Shown here piece after piece: positions 6,490 through 12,858 of a stretch of DNA of 19,753 nt. Position numbers and translations under genes: made by a program. Location of the stretch: contig CAZNYF010000032.1 of NCBI GenBank assembly GCA_964577195.1, positions 1 to 19,753 on the forward strand. The letters run 5' to 3'. A model generated the notes under the pieces. The model saw only the letters and a program-made list of their open reading frames with translations. It was not told where the DNA came from and made no database searches. Every line of letters starts with the position of its first letter. Positions within the stretch are counted from its first letter, which is position 1. Source of the stretch: HyVt-560 sp964577195 (GTDB lineage: Bacteria > Pseudomonadota > Gammaproteobacteria > UWMA-0217).

Positions 6490-7416
6490 CTATTCGCCGA
6501 GACGGAATCCGCGCAGCATGATTTGCCGGATGTCATTCATCTGATGAGTCATTTCAGACATTTGGTTTTCATGATCGATAATAGCTTTGCGCATTGCATC
6601 TTCGCTACCTCGTTGATCATTTTGGGCTACCAGCATATTTTTCACGACCTCTTGCAGCGAACTAACCAGCGCCGCTAGTTCTTCGGTCACGTTGTCGGTT
6701 TTAATTTTAAACCTGGGCATTAAATAGTCAGTGGTTATACTCTCTACCGCAGTCAAAATACGTGTTTTCGCAATCAAAGTACGGGATAGGAAAAAACCAA
6801 AAAAGGCGTAACAAACAATGGCGCTTATCGTGGTTGAAAGCGCGGTTGACATCCCTTCCACAACCAGGTTGATGCCGCTAGCGTCACCGCCTGATGTTTG
6901 CAATAAACTGGAGGTGCCGAACAGGGCAATCGAGAGCGATACCATGGTGCCGAAAACACCTGCCAAGATGAGAATATTATTAATAAATTTTGGTGAATTA
7001 CCCCGAGTACTTTCTTCCGCGATCATTACTTGCGAGAGTGCTGCATGATTGGGGGTTACTCCCTCTCGCCAGGATTTGGACATCGACATATAACGATGTG
7101 CAATCATAGAATCCGGGTTAATTTCCGGTGACTGGCCCGGTTTGTTTTGAGCCAAAAACTGAATGAAATCGCCTATTGCCAGCTCTTCACGACGATAGTG
7201 CATTAGCAGCAGCATTAATCTAAACATGCCGAATAAAAACAGCGCAGCAATGATGCCATTAAGCACAATCGCAGTGGTTGTGATTTTCTGGTGAAAATAG
7301 ATTTCAACAATCGGGCCACGAAACAAGAATAACAACACCGACATCGCGATCAGCGTAATGACCATTGCTGCCAGCAAGTTGCGACTAGCGGTAGATTTAA
7401 AATTGGATTTTGACAT
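6490..7416 (-). CDS. MotA/TolQ/ExbB-family proton-channel protein, 308 aa
   Basis: Inner-membrane channel subunit of a stator-type ion-driven motor. Four membrane helices are visible at about 14-33, 48-72, 147-168 and 186-212. The last two carry the family features: GVFGTMVSLSIALFG (153-167) and MSTALSTTISAIVCYAFFG (189-207), matching the conserved Gly/Thr-lined pore helices of ExbB, TolQ and MotA. A cytoplasmic loop (about 75-145) separates the helix pairs, and a C-terminal cytoplasmic tail (about 240-308) has a helical, possibly coiled character. Relatives assemble as pentamers around two MotB/ExbD-type subunits. It is first in a two-gene unit with the MotB-like gene. The neighbours are not flagellar, Tol, Ton or Zorya genes, so the force is used for something unknown. 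The ATG has only a weak ribosome-binding site. Confidence 0.8.
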   Translation of the reverse strand: MSKSNFKSTASRNLLAAMVITLIAMSVLLFLFRGPIVEIYFHQKITTTAIVLNGIIAALFLFGMFRLMLLLMHYRREELAIGDFIQFLAQNKPGQSPEINPDSMIAHRYMSMSKSWREGVTPNHAALSQVMIAEESTRGNSPKFINNILILAGVFGTMVSLSIALFGTSSLLQTSGGDASGINLVVEGMSTALSTTISAIVCYAFFGFFLSRTLIAKTRILTAVESITTDYLMPRFKIKTDNVTEELAALVSSLQEVVKNMLVAQNDQRGSEDAMRKAIIDHENQMSEMTHQMNDIRQIMLRGFRLGE

Positions 7417-7424
7417 AGCCAGAG

Positions 7425-7452
7425 ATTATATACTCTTTGCACTCAAGAGTGC
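7425..7452 (-). promoter_or_regulatory. Candidate -10 box and adjoining palindrome upstream of the MotA-like gene
   Basis: On the minus strand a perfect TATAAT (7425-7430) lies eight bases before the ATG of the MotA-like gene. Immediately upstream is the palindrome GCACTC-TT-GAGTGC (7439-7452), covering the -35 to spacer region, where a bound regulator would block polymerase. No good -35 hexamer is visible, which fits an activated or repressed promoter. If this -10 is used, the mRNA would have almost no leader. Six-base palindrome arms are not significant alone; position is the argument. Confidence 0.35.
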
Positions 7453-7660
7453 CCGTTAGACGCACCACCATCCTGGCTCCTCGCGAAATACGTCCATCCC
7501 TTGACATAGGAGTGTGTAGATGTGGTGAAGAGCAAAGCTAGGGCGCAGTAATAGCACGCTATAGTAAGGCTTTTCCTGCAGGATCCAGGTAAGGGCGGAA
7601 GCGGAAGCGCTACAACGCCGCTATCGCAAACATTTACATGTTAAAAACGGGAATTCTTGG
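7453..7660. other. Structured non-coding stretch between the MotA-like gene and the aat unit
   Basis: About 200 bases without a supported reading frame and richer in GC than the gene-free stretch on the left. Several short palindromes are packed together: ATAGC-AC-GCTAT at 7551-7562, TCCTGCAGGA at 7574-7583 overlapping GGATCC at 7581-7586, and ATCCTG (7470-7475) facing CAGGAT (7579-7584). A doubled GCGGAA unit lies near 7595-7606. It could be a dispersed intergenic repeat or encode a structured RNA. No start, ribosome-binding site or terminator defines a transcript. Confidence 0.35.
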
Positions 7661-7674
7661 GTGTAAAGAGTATT

Positions 7675-7923
7675 TCATTCAGAATCAAAGAACAGTTGAA
7701 TTACAGCGTGGAGCGTATCTTCACCAAGACTGCTGTAGAAAGGAATAGGATAGGTTTTATGACTGCGACGCTGGATATTGCCAAACTGATTTTCCTGCAA
7801 CTCACTCTTGTCAGAAGCATCTTCCAGAATCACCATTTCTTCATCCACCAGCACTTCTATCACACGCAGTCTTTTCCCTTCGACCAAAGCGGTTTGTCCG
7901 ATCAGGCGGGTAAAATCTCTCAT
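7675..7923 (-). CDS. Hypothetical protein coupled to aat, 82 aa
   Basis: Not recognised. The ATG overlaps the aat stop as ATGA, strong evidence that the frame is translated, coupled to aat. The sequence GQTALVEGKRLRVIEVLVDEEMVILED (about residues 9-35) alternates hydrophobic and charged residues like a small beta-barrel, followed by a polar SELQENQFGNIQRRSHKTYPIPFY segment and a hydrophobic end. It has no membrane helix, signal peptide or cysteine. In many proteobacteria an arginyl/leucyl-transferase gene (ate/bpt) follows aat; this protein is far too short to be that. A role linked to N-degron tagging is suggested only by position. Confidence 0.65.
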   Translation of the reverse strand: MRDFTRLIGQTALVEGKRLRVIEVLVDEEMVILEDASDKSELQENQFGNIQRRSHKTYPIPFYSSLGEDTLHAVIQLFFDSE

Positions 7924-8582
7924 AACTGCAAATACTTTTGTACAAATTTCTGTCTGGGAATCAGCACTGCGCCCAATGTTTCAAGATGTGGGTTAGGCAG
8001 CTGACAATCAATTAAATTCACCTGCCTTGCCTTGAGCCATTCAGCTAGATAAACCAGCGCCACCTTCGACATATCTCGTTCACGGCTAAACATTGACTCA
8101 CCCGAAAAAACCTTATCCAGCAAAATACCGTACAGCCCACCAACCAGTTCGCCATCATCATTCCAGATTTCAACCGAATGGGCTTTTTTTTGCTCGAATA
8201 GACGTAGATAAGCTGCCTTCATCTCGTCAGTAATCCAGGTGCCGACCGATCCACGACGCGGCTCGGAACAGGCCTCGATTACGTCGGCAAAAACTGTATC
8301 AAAAGTGACTTTATAAGGTTTATTACGCAGGGTTTTTTTCAGGCTGCGGCTAATGCGAATTTGAGTAGGATAAATGACACAGCGAGGATCGGGTGACCAC
8401 CAAAGAATTGGCTGACCTTCTTCAAACCACGGGAAAATGCCTTTGCTATAGGCGCTCATCAACTGCTCAGGTGTCAGGTTTCCACCCGCAGCAAGCAAAC
8501 CCTCCGGATCCTTTAGCGCATGACTAACCGGCGGGAAATCACTGTTTGACTTATCGTCGTCTAGCCAAAAAAGAGTATCCAT
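7920..8582 (-). CDS. aat: Leucyl/phenylalanyl-tRNA--protein transferase
   Basis: Cytoplasmic aminoacyl-transferase of the bacterial N-end rule: it moves Leu or Phe from tRNA to proteins with N-terminal Lys or Arg, marking them for ClpS/ClpAP. The whole family pattern is visible: FPPVSHALKDPEGLLAAGG (residues 16-34), AYSKGIFPWF (44-53), PILWWSPDPR (58-67), then FSGESMFSRERDMSKVAL, LIDCQLPNPHLETLGAV and the C-terminal IPRQKFVQKYL. The length of 220 aa is close to the usual for Aat. The start at 8582 places the first motif at its normal distance. It precedes an 82-residue protein with an ATGA overlap and lies 132 bases downstream of trxB on the same strand; Aat and thioredoxin reductase genes are often near each other in proteobacteria. 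Confidence 0.96.
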   Translation of the reverse strand: MDTLFWLDDDKSNSDFPPVSHALKDPEGLLAAGGNLTPEQLMSAYSKGIFPWFEEGQPILWWSPDPRCVIYPTQIRISRSLKKTLRNKPYKVTFDTVFADVIEACSEPRRGSVGTWITDEMKAAYLRLFEQKKAHSVEIWNDDGELVGGLYGILLDKVFSGESMFSRERDMSKVALVYLAEWLKARQVNLIDCQLPNPHLETLGAVLIPRQKFVQKYLQL

Positions 8583-8601
8583 AGATTAAGTGTAATCTAA
8601 C

Positions 8602-8621
8602 ATATACTGCAAAGAGTATAT
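8602..8621. repeat. Inverted repeat between trxB and aat
   Basis: ATATACT-GCAAAG-AGTATAT has seven-base arms and a six-base spacer, centred about 30 bases upstream of the aat start. On the minus strand the left arm provides TATACT, a good -10-like hexamer. It could be an operator or part of an aat promoter; AT-rich arms of this length are near chance expectation. Confidence 0.3.
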
Positions 8622-8714
8622 CTATGGCTTAATTTTTCTATTCCCTAATACCGAACCGCCAGCATTCCATCGAATACCAGAATCACAGACAGCAAGAGTT
8701 AAAATACTTTCACA

Positions 8715-9671
8715 TCACTTGTGCAACTGATCGACATATTTCTCAGCATCCAGAGCAGCCATGCAGCCCGTTCCTGCTGAAGTGACCGCCTGACGATAGA
8801 CATGATCCATCACATCGCCCGCAGCAAACACTCCAGGCACACTGGTCGCTGTGGCGTTGCCTTCCAGTCCGCTTTGTACCTTGATATAGCCACCGTTCAT
8901 TTCCAGCTGGCCTTTAAATATACCGGTATTCGGCTTATGCCCAATCGCAATAAAAACACCATGTAAATCAATATCCTGAGTGTCGTCAGACTTCACGTTT
9001 TTAACCCGCATACCGGTCACGCCAGTATCATCGCCAAGCACTTCATCCAGCACGCTGTCCCACATAATGGTGACATTGCCGTTTTTCTCTTTTTCAAACA
9101 GCTCGCCTTGCAGAATTTTTTCGGAACGCAGCGCATCACGGCGATGCACCAGCACCACCTCGGAAGCAATATTGGATAGATACAAAGCTTCTTCAACCGC
9201 TGTATTTCCACCGCCGATTACCGCAACTTTTTTACCCCGATAGAAAAACCCATCGCAAGTCGCACAGGCTGAGACACCTTTTCCCTTAAAGGCTTCTTCC
9301 GACTCCAGCCCCAGATACATCGCCGATGCGCCCGTGGAAATCACCAGAGAATCGCAAGTATAAGTACCAGAATCACCGATCAAGGTGAAAGGTGCTTCTT
9401 CCAGTTTCACGGTGTGAATTTGATCAAATATAATTTCAGTGTCGAAACGCTCAGCATGTTTCTGCATCCGCTCCATCAGCTCAGGCCCCTGTACACCGTC
9501 GTTATCACCAGGCCAGTTATCAACATCTGTCGTCGTCATCAGCTGCCCGCCCTGTTCCATACCTGTGATAATCACAGGGCTAAGATTGGCTCGCGCGCCA
9601 TAAACGGCAGCGGTATATCCGGCAGGCCCGGAACCGAGAATTAAAAGTTTGGCGTGTTTGACGTCGCTCAT
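8715..9671 (-). CDS. trxB: Thioredoxin reductase (NADPH)
   Basis: Flavoenzyme that passes electrons from NADPH through FAD and a redox disulfide to thioredoxin in the cytoplasm. Visible: FAD-binding GSGPAG (residues 13-18), the active-site CATC (Cys136 and Cys139, the same numbers as in the E. coli precursor), the NADPH-binding GGGNTA (153-158) with HRR (176-178) for the 2'-phosphate, and the C-terminal FAD motif PGVFAAGDV. The length, 318 aa, is typical of low-molecular-weight TrxB. GGAG lies eight bases before the ATG, a clear ribosome-binding site. Gene complete, no anomalies. It sits upstream of aat on the same strand, though 132 bases apart, so co-transcription is possible rather than certain. 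Confidence 0.97.
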   Translation of the reverse strand: MSDVKHAKLLILGSGPAGYTAAVYGARANLSPVIITGMEQGGQLMTTTDVDNWPGDNDGVQGPELMERMQKHAERFDTEIIFDQIHTVKLEEAPFTLIGDSGTYTCDSLVISTGASAMYLGLESEEAFKGKGVSACATCDGFFYRGKKVAVIGGGNTAVEEALYLSNIASEVVLVHRRDALRSEKILQGELFEKEKNGNVTIMWDSVLDEVLGDDTGVTGMRVKNVKSDDTQDIDLHGVFIAIGHKPNTGIFKGQLEMNGGYIKVQSGLEGNATATSVPGVFAAGDVMDHVYRQAVTSAGTGCMAALDAEKYVDQLHK

Positions 9672-9921
9672 CTGAATTACTCCAAAATACGTTTATAGTA
9701 GGCCCCTATTGACACTAGCGGAGCCAAATATATGTACGAAAAAAAGAACGGAATAGTAGCACTAGGGCAGACTCTATTAATATAGGCGTTCTAAAAGAAA
9801 TCAAGGGTCTATAGGGCAGCAATGCATTGCTTCCTCTTACGGGCATCATCCAGCATCCGCACAATTTCTAAGAGCGCAGGTGTAGCAGTGGGATATAGAT
9901 TTCCCTATGTCGTGTAGCGGC
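9672..9921. other. Intergenic region upstream of trxB
   Basis: No gene is visible in these 250 bases. On the plus strand a consensus TTGACA lies at 9709-9714 with a weaker TATGTA 16 bases downstream (9731-9736), pointing into a region with no plus-strand coding frame; a small RNA transcript is conceivable. GCAATGCATTGC at 9819-9830 is a perfect 12-base palindrome, a count expected several times by chance in the window. A clear minus-strand promoter for trxB was not found, although TATAAA lies near 9691-9696 in that orientation. Confidence 0.35.
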
Positions 9922-10332
9922 TTACTTATTGCGCGCTGATTTCGCTAACCGCCAATGGAATAAAAATAACAGCATAGTAATAAAACTAACAATGATCGAC
10001 CGAAGAATCGATTGTTTATTATTGCGAGTCTCTATATTTAATTCCTCGGTGTAACTGGCAAGACGTTTTTTGGTGAGTTCGTTTTCATCAGGTCTGGCTT
10101 GTTTTCTTGCCGCATCCATTTCTTGAAATGGAAGCTCACCGAGATACGGGACTTTGGATTCCCAGTATCTATCGTTGGTTTGATGTTCCTGATAACTATA
10201 AGCGTCCATTGTAATATCTGGCGCAAACACGCCTACAAGACTATAAGTACCTATACCCAACCAAATAGAGAAACAGATAACGGAGACGAGGCAAATAAAT
10301 AACGCATAAATTTCGAGTAGTGTTTTTTTCAT
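9922..10332 (-). CDS. Hypothetical inner-membrane protein with two membrane helices, 136 aa
   Basis: Not recognised. The predicted layout is an N-terminal membrane helix (about 7-33, EIYALFICLVSVICFSIWLG), a hydrophilic middle of about 75 residues rich in Glu, Gln and Arg, probably periplasmic, and a second helix (about 111-128, IIVSFITMLLFLFHW) with a basic cytoplasmic tail. The ATG at 10332 is chosen because AGGA stands six bases before it; the longer frame would begin inside the upstream ABC transporter gene. It follows that transporter by 34 bases on the same strand, so the two are probably co-transcribed and the protein might assist or accompany the exporter. That link is inference. Confidence 0.6.
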   Translation of the reverse strand: MKKTLLEIYALFICLVSVICFSIWLGIGTYSLVGVFAPDITMDAYSYQEHQTNDRYWESKVPYLGELPFQEMDAARKQARPDENELTKKRLASYTEELNIETRNNKQSILRSIIVSFITMLLFLFHWRLAKSARNK

Positions 10333-10366
10333 TTTATTTCCTGAATGATCATAGAAAGCGTTTGCA

Positions 10367-12229
10367 TTAGTTGCTGGCGTTCTCCTCAAAAGCCAGAAAC
10401 CCACCCGATTGACGCGCCCATAGTGCGGCATAAATCCCACTTCTAGCAACCAGTTCTTCGTGAGTGCCGTCTTCAACAATTTGACCTTGATCGATCACTA
10501 CCAGCCGATCCATTGCAGCGATTGTTGATAGTCTATGGGCGATGGCGATGACGCTTTTACCACGCATCAAGTTATCGAATTGCTCCTGTACGGCGGCTTC
10601 AATTTCGGAATCGAGCGCACTGGTGGCCTCATCCAAAACTAAAATGGGAGCGTTTTTTAATAACACTCGTGCAATTGCTATACGCTGGCGCTGACCACCG
10701 GATAGCTTTACGCCTCGTTCGCCGACATGCGCCTGATAACCCTTGCGACCCTGAAGATCGACCAATTCTAGAACAAATTCATGCGCTTGGGCTAGTTTTG
10801 CAGCAACGATGACCCGCTCCGTTGAGGCATTAGCGTTACCGTAACGAATATTGTCTATCACCGAACGATGCAGTAAAGAGGTGTCTTGCGTCACCATACC
10901 AATCTGCGAGCGCAGACTGTCTTGAGTGACATTGGCAATATTTTGCTTGTCTATAGAAATGCTGCCGCCTTCGAGATCGTAAAAACGCATCAGTAAATTC
11001 ACCAGCGTTGACTTACCTGCACCGGAGCGTCCGACAATACCTACTTTTTCTCCCGGTTTAATGACCAGCGACAAATTATCAACCACTCCTTTGGCGCCAT
11101 CTGCAACATTTTGTCCGTAATGAAAACGGATATTTTCAAATCGCACTTCCGCCTGATCAACCTGAAGAATTTTCGCGTCAGGCTTATCCGTAAGATCATT
11201 CTTTTTTGCAATGGTTTCCATACCGTTTTGCACTGTGCCGATATTTTCAAAAATACCGGTGACAACCCACATCACCCACTGCGACATATTATTAATTCGC
11301 AGCACTAAACCTGTTGCCAGAGCGATAGCCCCGAGCGTAATACTACCTGCGCTCCAAAGCCAAATTGCCAAACCACAGGTGCTCACAATCATCATTCCGT
11401 TAATGATGATCACGCTAAGTTCGAACAGTGTCACCAAACGCATTTGTAACTGGATTTTATGCACCAGCTTTACCAACACTCCACGAACCTGCTCATCTTC
11501 ACCCTGAGTGTGGGCGAATAGTTTAACGGTCTGCACATTCGTGTAGCTATCGACAATTTGTCCATTTGCAGACGAGCGAGCTTCAGAAAGAACTTTTGCG
11601 CGCTCTTTGATTTTCGGTACAAAATAAAAAAGTATGCCAATAAAAAATGCCATCCAGATTAGTAACGGCAGCGTGAGTAACGGGTCATTGATAAAAAACA
11701 GCGCCAGCGCACTGACGGCGTAAATAAGCACAAACCACAAAGCCTCAACAACTTGCAACGCTGATTCACGCAGACTGCCACCCGTTTGCATTACTTTGGT
11801 CGCAATGCGTCCGGCAAAATCATTTTGAAAAAACGTTAAACTTTGCCGCATCACATAACGGTGGTTCTGCCAGCGAACCAGATTCATAAAAGTCGGTACG
11901 ATGACCTGATGTTTAATTAACGAATGAATACCAAACACAATGGGGCGGAGAATTAAGGCAACAAACGCCATCCACGTTAACAGTGCAGAATGTTCAGATA
12001 AAAACACAGCCGGGCTGGCAGCATTTTTTAATAGGTCGACCAATTTCCCGAGAAAAGCAAATAAAGAGACTTCGATTAATGCCGCAAAAACACCCATCGT
12101 CAACAATGCTAAAAATGATGGCCATACCTGGCGAATAAAATGCCAATAGAACGCCATCAGACTGTCAGGTGGCGTAACCACATCTGCGTCAACAAATGGA
12201 TCAATGATTCGTTCGAACCTGCGAAACAT
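10367..12229 (-). CDS. ABC exporter half-transporter (fused membrane and ATPase domains), 620 aa
   Basis: A type IV (MsbA/Sav1866-like) half-transporter expected to work as a homodimer in the inner membrane. The N-terminal 340 residues carry about six membrane helices (near 38-60, 84-104, 160-180, 184-204, 268-290, 296-312). The ATPase domain follows: Walker A GRSGAGKST (400-408), Q-loop Gln448 in VTQDTSLLHRSV, signature LSGGQRQ (509-515), Walker B ILVLDEATSALD (529-540) and the switch His in IAHRLST. The start MFRRFERIIDPF is preceded by GGAG six bases upstream. Closely similar exporters of unassigned substrate are common in proteobacteria. The substrate cannot be read from the sequence; lipid, peptide or drug export are all possible. 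A small membrane-protein gene follows within 34 bases. Confidence 0.9.
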   Translation of the reverse strand: MFRRFERIIDPFVDADVVTPPDSLMAFYWHFIRQVWPSFLALLTMGVFAALIEVSLFAFLGKLVDLLKNAASPAVFLSEHSALLTWMAFVALILRPIVFGIHSLIKHQVIVPTFMNLVRWQNHRYVMRQSLTFFQNDFAGRIATKVMQTGGSLRESALQVVEALWFVLIYAVSALALFFINDPLLTLPLLIWMAFFIGILFYFVPKIKERAKVLSEARSSANGQIVDSYTNVQTVKLFAHTQGEDEQVRGVLVKLVHKIQLQMRLVTLFELSVIIINGMMIVSTCGLAIWLWSAGSITLGAIALATGLVLRINNMSQWVMWVVTGIFENIGTVQNGMETIAKKNDLTDKPDAKILQVDQAEVRFENIRFHYGQNVADGAKGVVDNLSLVIKPGEKVGIVGRSGAGKSTLVNLLMRFYDLEGGSISIDKQNIANVTQDSLRSQIGMVTQDTSLLHRSVIDNIRYGNANASTERVIVAAKLAQAHEFVLELVDLQGRKGYQAHVGERGVKLSGGQRQRIAIARVLLKNAPILVLDEATSALDSEIEAAVQEQFDNLMRGKSVIAIAHRLSTIAAMDRLVVIDQGQIVEDGTHEELVARSGIYAALWARQSGGFLAFEENASN

Positions 12230-12440
12230 TGGCTTCTCCGAGCAATGAACCCTGGGTGAGATATCTTGGGCAGACTATCACCCGGCTAAGTTTTGTACTA
12301 CCTGACTATTTCTATCGTTTTCCGCTGATCATTTTACTCGCTGGAATAACTTAGCTCATTTCTCATCGGTACTAAGGTACCGTCTATCCAGCCTTGGTAA
12401 CCGCATCATCTCCCCGCAGTTTTTTGCTGCACGATTTATC

Positions 12441-12475
12441 GGTAGTATCGGGAGACCAATTTCCGACTAACTACC
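12441..12475 (+). promoter_or_regulatory. Nested stem just upstream of the 48-codon membrane ORF
   Basis: GGTAGT (12441-12446) can pair with ACTACC (12470-12475), enclosing CGGGA (12449-12453) opposite TTCCG (12461-12465). The outer stem ends ten bases before the ATG at 12486 and so could affect access to the weak ribosome-binding site. The stems are short and a transcription start is not identified, so this is only a candidate. A second hairpin, CGGTAC-TAAG-GTACCG, lies further upstream at 12367-12382. Confidence 0.3.
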
Positions 12476-12485
12476 ACCGAGCATC

Positions 12486-12632
12486 ATGGATAAAAAATAC
12501 CCCAAATGGAAAGGACAACTTCAGCTTGAATCGATAGCCTCTCGCTCGAAAACCTTCTTTATTATTCAAAAAGTCGCCACTGCTATTGGTGGCATCGTGA
12601 TTGGCTACATCATCATGAAACTGGCGACCTGA
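12486..12632 (+). CDS. Small single-pass membrane protein, 48 aa
   Basis: An ATG-initiated frame of 48 codons with the character of a real small membrane protein. A polar, Lys-rich N-terminus (MDKKYPKWKGQLQLESIASR) is followed by one hydrophobic helix (about 23-45, FFIIQKVATAIGGIVIGYII) and a short end MKLAT. Gly-Gly and Gly-x-x-x-Gly spacing in the helix (GGIVIG) is typical of helix-packing interfaces. GAG lies about five bases before the ATG as a weak ribosome-binding site. It reads divergently from the ABC transporter and convergently to deaD, with a MITE-like element 42 bases downstream. No homologue is recognised. It could be an accessory subunit or regulator of a membrane complex. Confidence 0.5.
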   Translation: MDKKYPKWKGQLQLESIASRSKTFFIIQKVATAIGGIVIGYIIMKLAT

Positions 12633-12674
12633 AGCTCAGTTAATGAGGTTTTTCAGAAACGGGACGTACCCTGA

Positions 12675-12844
12675 CAATAGGGCATCTCTAAAATATAGAA
12701 GTGCTGCTGAGGGAAATCAGGAATAGTGCATTTTTTCTGCGAAAATGAGGCGAATACTGGGTGTATTTAACGATTTTTCACATAAAAAGGGTGCTGTTCA
12801 TGGTTTTTCTCAGTGGTACTTGTATTTTTAGAGATGCCCTATTG
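12675..12844. mobile_element. MITE-like element with about 42-base terminal inverted repeats, 170 bp
   Basis: The two ends match in inverted orientation: the first 19 bases (CAATAGGGCATCTCTAAAA, 12675-12693) recur exactly as the reverse complement of 12826-12844. The similarity continues inward to about 12716 and 12804 with one gap and several transitions, including a shared CTGAG. The interior of about 90 bases encodes nothing. This is the build of a miniature inverted-repeat transposable element moved by a transposase elsewhere. If the repeats begin at GGGCATCTC, a TA dinucleotide flanks each end, as in IS630/Tc1-type elements; this is ambiguous because the outer CAATA/TATTG is itself part of the repeat. 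It ends 14 bases from the deaD stop and could serve as that gene's terminator. Confidence 0.65.
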
Positions 12845-12858
12845 GTAGACGTTCCGAA

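Noticed and set aside
5525..7416. Zorya anti-phage defence system
   Set aside because: ZorA/ZorB are also MotA/MotB-like, but ZorB has an OmpA-like peptidoglycan-binding domain and ZorA the long tail, and ZorC/ZorD or ZorE should be adjacent. None is present here, and the long coiled coil lies in the B subunit instead.
7428..8621. Exact 14-base word TGCAAAGAGTATAT at 8608-8621 and, inverted, at 7428-7441, flanking the aat unit
   Set aside because: About one such 14-base match on either strand is expected by chance in a 20-kb AT-leaning window, and both copies overlap -10-like sequence, which favours convergence.
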